DNA of 64,000 bases from Agelaius tricolor (Eukaryota > Chordata > Aves > Passeriformes > Icteridae): contig JALJCS010000052.1 of the NCBI GenBank assembly GCA_023055355.1, positions 947,501 through 1,011,500 on the forward strand. The letters are read 5' to 3'. Numbering within the stretch: the stretch's first letter is position 1; each line of letters starts with the position of its first letter. Position numbers and translations under genes: made by a program. This document shows, in pieces, positions 46,998 to 54,780 of the stretch. Under the pieces are notes generated by a model. It was not told where the DNA came from and made no database searches. It saw only the letters and a program-made list of their open reading frames with translations.

Positions 46998-47266
46998 GTG
47001 AGCCTTCCGCCTTCACCAGCTCCCGGTGCGAGACTTCCTCTTTCGCTGAATCGCGACGTGAAACCTCCTCTTTCGCGGGCTGCGATGCGAGACCTCCTCT
47101 TTTGCCAATTCCTGGCACAAGACTTCCTCTTTCGCCGCCCCTGGTGCGAGACTTCCTCTTTCGTTGGTCCTAGGTGTGAGCCTTCCTCCTTTGCCAGCGC
47201 CTGGCGTGAGCCTTCCTCATTCGCCGATTCTCAGTGTGAGACTCTCCCCTCTTGACGGTCCTCTGG
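46998..47266. repeat. Minisatellite in the ERV-c leader, about nine 29-32 bp units
   Basis: A tandem repeat of units like GTGCGAGACTTCCTCTTTCG plus a variable spacer fills the region between the primer site and gag. The units vary in sequence and slightly in length. This is where packaging signals normally lie. Confidence 0.85.
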
Positions 47267-47346
47267 GAGCGTCCTCCCCACCAGGGACAGTCCTGCTGCT
47301 CCGGCTGCAGTTCACTTGCCCAGGCGATTCCTGCTTCCCAGATTGT

Positions 47347-47365
47347 TCCTGGGTTCTCGGCACCA
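47347..47365 (-). other. Primer-binding site, tRNA-Phe-like (ERV-c)
   Basis: The minus strand reads TGGTGCCGAGAACCCAGGA two bases after the 5' LTR. It resembles the tRNA-Phe site of ERV-a with one inserted base and a few changes. Confidence 0.65.
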
Positions 47366-47367
47366 CT

Positions 47368-47603
47368 TGTTGCCGCCGCTTGGGGCGTGGCATCCCAGGT
47401 CGAGGACGACTTGGTGGCAGCACCTTTGTCACACGGGCCAAGCACACGCATACACCAATGTGGTGGACAGTGAAACAGCCTCTATAAATGGTTAGGCAGG
47501 GTCATTTATAACAGGGGGTAATGGTCAGTTAACAGTAAAAGGGGAGGGGTTCCGCCTAAGCATAACATCGCGATATCTTGAGACCTCGCGATATCTCCCA
47601 ACA
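47368..47603 (-). repeat. 5' LTR of ERV-c
   Basis: A 236-bp LTR running on the minus strand from TGTTGGGAGATATCG to GCGGCAACA. It aligns with the 3' LTR over CCAGGTCGAGGACG and ACACCAATGTGGTGGAC but is clearly diverged. Confidence 0.85.
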
Positions 47604-48051
47604 CAGCACCACCATTTCCTTGATCCCATCCCATGGGCTGCTTCTTCCCCCAGAACCCCTATTCCCCAGGGTCCCCTTTTTCCCCCTGCACCCCCGACCC
47701 TGCCGCCCACACACCATGACCCCAAATCCCTGGGGACCATGTTCCCACAGCACCCCATCCCTGAATGCCCCCAGGCATGGAGACCCCAATTCCCCTGCAC
47801 CCCCATTCTCCTGGACACCCATCCTTGGTTCCCCACATCCCTTGAGCCCCCCCAGTCCTGGCAACAGCATCCCCCACCACGTCCCCAGGCTGTCCCCACC
47901 ATGTCCCCAGCCTGTGCCCAGCTTGTGGCCACCCTGCCCCCACCAAGGGCCACCTCCATGTTGGGACAAGATGTGACCTCGCTTCCTTGCCCTTCATCCG
48001 AAGAGCCGCCAGCCAGGGGAGCGGTGGCCACAGCAGCGAGTGACAGCCAGT
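47604..48051 (+). promoter_or_regulatory. Unit F promoter fragment with ETS/PU.1-like site
   Basis: This is the last 450 bp of a standard receptor promoter flank, nearly the same as 42395-42840. It includes the site ATGTGACCTCGCTTCCTTGC at 47971-47990, and ends GTGACAGCCAGT, the sequence that normally lies only a few bases from the leader ATG. Its left edge is the ERV-c LTR and its right edge is a solo LTR. Confidence 0.65.
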
Positions 48052-49008
48052 TGTCACAAGCCGTCCTCATGGATGGGTTTTGTGATGGTTCGTGATCTCA
48101 GAGTGCAAGAAGAACCGACACGGTTGAAGGGGGTTTGCAGTGATAATCAAAACAAATCACCTTTATTGAAATAACCACAGTGAAAATGCCTTGGGGAGGA
48201 ATTGGGGGAAAGGGAAAAATAAGAGAAAAGAGGGAGGAAAAAGAAAAAGGTACGTAGCTACCAAATGTAGTACTGCAGAGACCTTTGGTGTCCAGCTGAT
48301 GGAGTTCACCAGGTCACGTCCAGGGAGATCTCAGGGGTGCAGTCCATCTGGACTCTAATAATACCCTTTTTTGATGGGGGAAGGGGAATAGATCTTGAAA
48401 CCAAATCAAAGGTAGTTTATTGTATCCTCGGGGAAAAGAATGGTATTTGGAAAGGGTACACACAGTCCATATTCTCTGCAGTGTGCGATAGCCATTGTCT
48501 TCGTGGTCCAATGCTCCCACCTGCAACATCCATCTCGCTTTGGTCAGCTTGCCTCCCCCTGCACACCTCCCCAGGGTTGGGGGTTTCAGTCCCAGGCCTT
48601 GGAAAGTATGAGAAGGGGCCTTCTCACATAGGGGTTTCATGTCTCGGTTTTTCTCGGGTGAAGAGGCTTCTTACATCTCAGTTTGTCTGTCACGGTGATT
48701 GCAAACAAGCCAGAGGGGTCTTCTTAGGAGGACCAGCCAGAACTCAGGAGAAGTTCAGCCAGGCCAAGAGAAAAATCCTACAGCTATTGTTGCAAAAGGT
48801 CAGAATGTCCTTCTTTCTTTTTGTTGACCTCAGTGTAGCATATAGTAGATATACCTGTGAAAACAAAACTTTAGCAATGGTCTCAGGTCTCGCGGCCTGG
48901 CTGGCATATGACTTTCTCCTACAGGGCTAGAAAGGGGGGTCTTTTCTTCAGTGGTCCCCCAATGATGATCGTGAGGCAGATGAGGGATATTTCGGAGAGA
49001 CTCTCATA
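48052..49008 (-). mobile_element. Solo-LTR-like insertion (957 bp) just upstream of the unit F start codon
   Basis: The insert breaks the sequence that in other units reads CCAGTGCACATGG; CCAGT is present on both sides (48047-48051 and 49009-49013), a 5-bp duplication. One end is TGTCAC, and the minus strand has AATAAAGGTG near that end (rc 48156-48168), suggesting a minus-strand LTR with its 3' end on the left. The other end reads CTCATA rather than a clean CA/TG, so the boundary may have decayed. No coding sequence is recognised inside. Confidence 0.75.
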
Positions 49009-49017
49009 CCAGTCCAC

Positions 49018-51703
49018 ATGGCTGGCAACACCGGGATGGCCAGGAAGGTGGTGCTGCTCCTGTGGGGTGAGTGCCCTGGGCATGGGCCTGAAAGCCTGGG
49101 GATGAGGAGGAAAGGGTGCAAAGCGGCTGCAGGGTCCCCTGAGGTCCCAAGTGCCAGCAGTGCCAGTCCATGTTAGCCACAGTGGACATTGGTTGGACTG
49201 GGGATGTAGGGCGACTTTGGGGCCAGCTGTGGGGATAGGGTGGGGGAAAAGGGAACTGGGATACAGGGACTGAAGGGGACGAGTTCCTGTTCCCAAGGTA
49301 TCTGTGCCACACAGATGTGGTGCACAGGTGGCTGTGACACAGAAATCTCCCCCTGCTTTGCCAAATCTTTTGGGGGCCACCCCCACGCAGCTTCTCACAA
49401 GAACTGCTGTCCCCATGGGGACACTTTGGGGACAGCCCCCACACGCGGTGCCCCATGTGCCTCTGTCCCTGCAATGCCACCCTCACCCAGCCCTGTCCCT
49501 TCTCCCTTCCAGCCCAGACCCTCGGCCTCGCTGGTGAGTCCTCGGGGGATGCCATGGCCCCACCCCACTGTCCCCAGCCCCATGCTGGCCCTGGCAGGCT
49601 GGTGTCCCCTGTCACCCACAGGTGCCCAGACCACCCAGCTCCTGGTGGAGCCCCCTTGGAGTCCTGTGATGCTGTGGGACCGAGTGACACTGACCTGCCA
49701 GGGCTCGGGGACCGCTGGTGCCACCACCTGGTACAAGGACAGGCAGCTCTGCGGGCAGCAGGGACCTGACCATTTCACTTTCATCGAGAGTGGCACCTGT
49801 GAGTGTGACAGACCCGACACCGGGTTCAGCCCCCCTGTGACTATCTTAAATGGTGAGAGAAGTCTGGGTGTCCCCAGCCTGGCACCCACGGGGACCCCAA
49901 TGGCTCTGGGTGGCCTCCGCTCCATGGGTCACCTCCTGTGTGACCAGAGCCCATCCCCTGCTCTAGGGACATCCCAGAGCATCCCAGACTGGGGGGATCC
50001 CAGTGTTGGCATTGGGAACCCCTGGTGCACTGGGTGTTATCCAGTGGGGAGGTCTTGGTGCCATGGGATGTGACAGGATCCCTCTGTCCCCCAGACGGGC
50101 TGGTGTTGGATTGGCGGGAGAAATGCAGCACTCAATATGAGTGATCAGCAAGTCTCGAACTTTATTGATAGTCACACATATTTATATTGGTGTTAATAAA
50201 GGTCCTACATATTGCATAGAAGAGCTCATCATTGGTTAGTTACTTATCAGCCAACTACGGCTACTTCTGTATTCTTATGGTTATTCTGTTACTACTTCTA
50301 CATTCTTGTGGTTATTCTGCTGAAACTATCATATTTTTGGCAAAAGATCCTCTCCTCTATCCTGTTGTTGCACCAAGGGCACAATGTCCTTGCCCATCAT
50401 TGGACACTGACTGCTGACTCCCAGACTTGTCTCCTTCTTGTTTAACCACCAGTATCATGTCTACGTGACCTTTCTCAGCTAGCCAACTGTCCACAAAGCT
50501 CTCCACAGGCTGGTGCTGCAGATGCCTGCGCAGGCGCTGCTGGAGGGGGACACGGTGACCCTGCGCTGCTCGGTGCAGGTGGGCTCAGCCCCTCTCGCAT
50601 TCACCTGGTTGCAGAGTGGGCAGGAGGTGGCCCGGGGTCCCCTCCTTGAGCTTGGAGAGATTGAAGTGGGACATTCGGGCACCTACCGGTGTGTGGCCAC
50701 CAACCAGCTGGACCTGCACTGTGTGTTCCAGGCACCCAGCACTGAGCTGGTCATGGCTGTGACACTGCAACAAAGGTGGGGCCACACGGGGTCATCAGGG
50801 AGTGCAGGACACCCAGGGTTCAGGGTAACCCCAATGTTACTTGCAGTGGCCACAAGGGTCGGTGGGGCCCTTTTGTTCCTGGTCCTGCTCGTGGGTGTCA
50901 TTGTAGCCTGACGCCCATGGCACCACCTGGGTGGGTGACAATGGGGGGACAGGGGTCCCAGGGAGCTGTAGAGGCCCCCAGAGTTGGGGAGCGATAGGGC
51001 AGCACCCACAGCCCCAGAATTGTGACCTTGGCTGGGGATGCTGATGGGGTTTGGGGAGGTGCCTGAGGGTCCTGCAGGGATGTTGGGGGTTCTTTCAGGG
51101 GCCCTGGGGGTATCAGGGGGAGTCTCTCTCCCTGCTGGGCTTCGGATATTGAGGCTGAGTTGGTTGGGGGCACTGGGGAGGTTCATGAATTCTGGGAGCT
51201 CCAGAAATGTTTGGGGGTCCTGAGGGAATTTGAGGGTCCTGTGGGGGTTCAGCAATCCTGAGAGGGGTCAGGGCCCTGGGGATCCCCTGGAGTCACCCCT
51301 CCCCTCTTTCCTTTGCAGCTGCCAGGAAGCAGCAAGAAAGGTGAGTGGGGGTCTGAAACCACACTCTACTCTTTTACCCATTCCCCCAAGCCCTCCCATC
51401 CCCCCCACATCCCCTTTATTCCCTCAGGGCCCCCCCGGATCCCCCGGCCCCCCCCAGAGGAGGGGGAGGTGCTGTACACCCACGTCGTGGTCACCAAGAG
51501 TGCAGGGGGTGAGTACGGGCGGGACACACGCAGAGGGACACGTCACCCACGAGTATCACCCCACCCAGATCCCACAGCCCGTGTCTCTCGCAGCGTCCCC
51601 CCGTGCCACCACCCTCCAGGATCCCCAGGTGACCAACGCGGAGCTGCGGGGACCCCAGGGGCGACCGCGGGAACCCGGTGACATCTATGGGAATGTGCTG
51701 TGA
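49018..51703 (+). pseudogene. Unit F: two-Ig receptor with hybrid D2/D5 exon, LTR-disrupted
   Basis: Exons: leader 49018-49066, mini 49513-49533, D1 49622-49852, one hybrid Ig exon 50095-50775 (split by a solo LTR), transmembrane from 50847, 22-nt exon 51319-51340, ITIM exon 51428-51508, last exon from 51594 to the stop at 51701-51703. The hybrid exon begins like D2 (LVLQMPAQALLEGDTVTLRC) and continues like D5 (SVQVGSAPLAFTWLQSGQEV), so D3 and parts of D2 and D5 are deleted with the frame kept. Lesions: the LTR inside that exon; TGA at 50909-50911 at the end of the membrane helix, in place of the tryptophan codon; one extra C in the ITIM exon; and tyrosine to asparagine in the second motif (VTNAEL). 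VLYTHV is present but out of frame. Without the LTR, the stop would have left a tailless two-domain membrane protein. Confidence 0.83.
50104..50507 (-). mobile_element. Solo LTR (404 bp) inside the unit F hybrid Ig exon
   Basis: The LTR has TGTTGG and CCACA ends and a perfect 6-bp duplication, GGCTGG (50098-50103 and 50508-50513). On the minus strand AATAAAG lies about 65 bp from its end, which suggests minus orientation. It is unlike the LTRs of ERV-a to ERV-e. Confidence 0.88.
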
Positions 51704-51858
51704 CACTGGGGGGAACTGGGGGCACTGGGAGTCCCCACCCATGGGCACCCACTCGTGTGTGTGCTGCCACTAAAAACTGCCCCTCTCCCTCCCTGTGGGG
51801 GCACAAAAATCCCTAAGACCTGAGAGAAGAACAATTTCCTGAAACAGCAATGAGAGAG

Positions 51859-51864
51859 AATAAA
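51859..51864 (+). other. Polyadenylation signal, unit F
   Basis: AATAAA in the context GAGAGAATAAAACC, about 155 bp after the last-exon stop. Confidence 0.55.
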
Positions 51865-52726
51865 ACCAACAGAAACAGCAACAAGGTTCAGAGTCAAAAT
51901 GGTCACACAAGGAATGATTTCCAGGGAAAGTACCCAAAAGGGAACAAATCCCAGACTTTTCCCCCCCGCACGATTCTTCCACCAGAGGAACCTGGCAGAG
52001 CACTGGATCTTCGTTCCTCTGGGGGCCAAAGCGGCCTTCAGGAGGCTCTGGATTCTCTTGTCCCCTGTCCTAAAGCCCTCCTCTGCCATGTTCCCCACAC
52101 GAGGATGTCACAAAGGCCCTGTGGGGGTTCCGGAGTCTCACCTTTTGCCAGGGCAGTGGGGATCAAGCCATGGCACAGGGCAGGTGGAAAATTTGATGTC
52201 TGGAGATATTTAGGAACAGCTGTGTGTGGCAGGGGTGGGTCAGGCCTTGCTTTTGGTGAGAGAGGGCCCCGTCTGTCCATCAGTCTGTCAGCCATGGCAC
52301 ACTGGGGGCAGTGTGATGCTCTGCCAAAGCCAGCTCCTGAGTGGCTGTGGGACCAGAAGTGCCAGCTGGGGACATGGCTTTTGGTGGCCCAACTGCCTTA
52401 AAAGGCAAAGCATGAGGTGGCCAAATCCCTGACCGTGTCTGCTCTTGGGGTGTCTTTCCCATCCATACTGGAACCCAGGAGTTGGCATCTTGTTTAAATG
52501 AGAAATATCTGCCAAGGAAAGTGGGAATGTTCCCAGAATGGAAAAAAGACCCATGTTTAAAATTGTTTAAATTTGAAAAATGATGAGGCTTCCAGGCTAA
52601 AATGTAGGAAAAGGAATAACAGCTCTTTACTGGGAAATTTATAAAGCAGAACAGAACAAACAACACAAACCCAGAACTTTCCCTCCCGCTCAGCGCTGTT
52701 GGTTTTTGTGGCAGTTATAACCGCGG

Positions 52727-52773
52727 CCAGCAGGGGGCGCTGCAGGGAGCACTCCCGGCCAGCAGGGGGCGCC
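52727..52773 (+). promoter_or_regulatory. CTCF-like motif pair, unit F flank
   Basis: Two close matches to the CTCF core, both CCAGCAGGGGGCGC, lie at 52727-52740 and 52759-52773. This is the best-preserved of the three pairs. Confidence 0.6.
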
Positions 52774-52801
52774 CCGCTCCAGCTCCATTCCCTCAGGGGC
52801 C

Positions 52802-52987
52802 ATGGCGGCCTCGGGCGGGAGGGAGGAGGGCAAATCGCTCCTTCTGCAAACTCACGGCCACCAATCGGTCCCGGCACCACCACCGGCAGCGGGCAGAAGC
52901 CGCCAAGGCAGCAGGTTGGATCCCAGTGCCCACTGGCAGCGTAGCAGTGTCCCGGGGCCAGGCACACGCCCTGCACAACACCCGTGA
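52802..52987 (+). CDS. Third copy of the small MAASGG ORF, truncated (61 codons)
   Basis: Same start and context as at 16555 (MAASGGREEGKSLLLQTHGH). A TGA replaces the CGA codon that follows AQHP in the first copy, ending it early. Homology at nucleotide level continues past the stop. The truncation argues against strong selection on the full-length product. Confidence 0.2.
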   Translation: MAASGGREEGKSLLLQTHGHQSVPAPPPAAGRSRQGSRLDPSAHWQRSSVPGPGTRPAQHP

Positions 52988-54381
52988 TCGCTCTCCATGA
53001 TCCCGAATGGAAGGAAGGCAGCGCCTGACCCCAGGCAGGTCTTGGGTCCACAGCAGCACCTCTGGTGGTTTGTACCACAATTCCTGCAAACCCTCAGCCT
53101 TTCACTCAGATGAGGAGGGCAGGGATGGAGCAGCTTTGGGGACACCTGGAATCCACACAGGGTCACTCGCCAGAGCTCCACCACGTCCGCGGGCAGAGCT
53201 CCTGCTCGATATTTCCACACTTTTCGCTCTTATCTGATGGTCACAGCCTGAGACCAAACATTCTTTCCATGCGGCTCCTCAAGGCTGCAGGTTTTATTCA
53301 AGAGGTGGGTCCAGGGCAGCTTGTTGAGCCGATTGCAGTGGGTTTTGCTGTTGTTCTGGACCTCTCTCAGTCCCTTACCAAGAGGAACAAATGATCAATT
53401 GCTGCATTTCTAGACTGGTTCCTTCACAGCTGCCCCTGCAGGGGCAGTTTTCAGCCAGTCCTGCTCTGAAAACCATCAAAGGTCCTCACAGAGCCACTGT
53501 TTGGACTCCCATCAGGGTTTCTGCTTCTTTCAGAACTGCAGAAACCACAGGCAGGCCTTTCCCCCCCACAGAATTCTCCCCTGTGCAGCAGCTCTAAAGC
53601 TGCCAAAATCAAAGCCAAGGGGGCAGGGGAGACCCTCATGTCCTGGCTGCTACCTGGGGCTGGGCAGAGCAGGGCTGGGCAATGGCCATCCCTGTGCAGT
53701 GGGGCTGGGCCATGGCTGGGCCCCACCCTTGGATGGCCACTGGCTTCAAGGAGCAGGAGTTTGTGTCTCCTTCCTGGCTGGGGCTCCATTCCCTAGATGC
53801 TCTTGCTGGCTCAGATCCTGCAGGGGACGAGCAAGAATGGAGAAGTCTGGACCCCTCCAAAGCTGCCATGCTCCAGGACAGAAGACCCTTGTCCATCACG
53901 TGTCCCCCCTGGGACAGGATCCCCCCAGGACAGGAGCCCCCTGGATGTGCCCCCCCAGGAGAGAACCCCCCCTCCGTGTGACATACGTTTCAAACAGCCT
54001 CTTCCTTCTGCTGCAGGAGAGAGAAAGTGAAATTGTTGGGGGTGGTCAAAGCTGGACTCCCGCATCCCCCACGGCCTCCCCAGCCCTCCCTGCAGACCCC
54101 TCACCCCTGATTCCCCCACCCTGGGCTTCCCCCAACTCGTTCCCTGCTCAGTTGCCCCTAAGGATCATCAAGGCAGCAACTGGGGGGCTTGTGAAATTGT
54201 GGGGTAAAATGATGGAAATGGAAATGAAGAGAGGGAAAAGTCACTGGGGCTGTGGGAATAGCCCCAAGCCCCTTGGAATCTGTCTGGGGTGATCCTGCAG
54301 GTGTATTTCCCCCGCCTATTTATGCATCTGCTCTTCTAAGTGTTCCTCGGCACTCTGGATATGCCAGAGGAGGTCGATACC

Positions 54382-54663
54382 TGTGGGAAGTTAGGGACAG
54401 GCAATCGGACAGGCAATCGCGTTGTACAGGCAGACAGAAGCTCTCCCCTCAGCTGTTAAAGTTACTTAGCCCCCTGTTTGTTGGCCAGTGACCCCCGTTT
54501 GTGACGCAAGCAGAACCGAGGTTCTATAACCCTATGTAACCAGTTAATAAACGCCATTTTGCCATCCACCATATTAGTGTCTGTGAGCACATGGCTCAAG
54601 CGGCTGGAGATTTGCTGCTGTGCCGTTCCTGAACCAGGTCACTACACCTCAGCAGAGGCAACA
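54382..54663 (+). repeat. 5' LTR of ERV-d
   Basis: The 282-bp LTR starts TGTGGGAAG and ends GGCAACA, with AATAAACG near 54547. It contains a short internal duplication (GGACAGGCAATC). The 3' LTR is not in the window. Confidence 0.82.
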
Positions 54664-54665
54664 AT

Positions 54666-54683
54666 TGGTGCCAAAACCCAGGA
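54666..54683 (+). other. Primer-binding site, tRNA-Phe type (ERV-d)
   Basis: TGGTGCCAAAACCCAGGA lies three bases after the LTR. It has two differences from a perfect tRNA-Phe complement. Confidence 0.8.
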
Positions 54684-54780
54684 AATTAGCCGGGAAACGG
54701 GAATCTCCTGGACGGGTGAACGGTGGCCATAGCGGCTGTGCCAGCTCGGCAGGGAGGACGCTCCTCGAACAGCGAGGAGG

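Larger units (their letters stand above)
44779..47603 (-). mobile_element. ERV-c: decayed provirus at a rearrangement junction
   Basis: On the minus strand: 5' LTR 47603-47368, tRNA-Phe-like primer site, leader minisatellite, gag matrix remnant, no pol, env C-terminal remnant, purine tract (about 45029-45046) and 3' LTR 45028-44779. The two LTRs differ in length (236 and 250 bp) and at many positions. The flanks do not form a target duplication: GCTGCC on the left, CAGCAC on the right. The left flank is the unit E intron, whereas the right flank is a receptor promoter. This is the pattern expected after recombination between two related proviruses at different sites. Confidence 0.85.
51704..54381. 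other. 3' flank of unit F up to ERV-d
   Basis: This is the B-type 3' flank (51704-53720): a UTR, the shared block with CTCF-like motifs and a small ORF, then the segment shared with promoter flanks. From 53720 to 54130 it matches the inverse of 31020-31340. The last 250 bp before ERV-d show nothing recognisable. Confidence 0.65.

Noticed and set aside
46998..47266. CRISPR-like array of regular repeats.
   Set aside because: Units are diverged, have no constant spacer pattern, and lie in the leader of an ERV in a vertebrate genome; it is a minisatellite.
51230..51703. A separate short gene made of unit F's tail exons.
   Set aside because: The exons match the tails of units B and D in order and spacing, and the 157-codon frame runs through introns.
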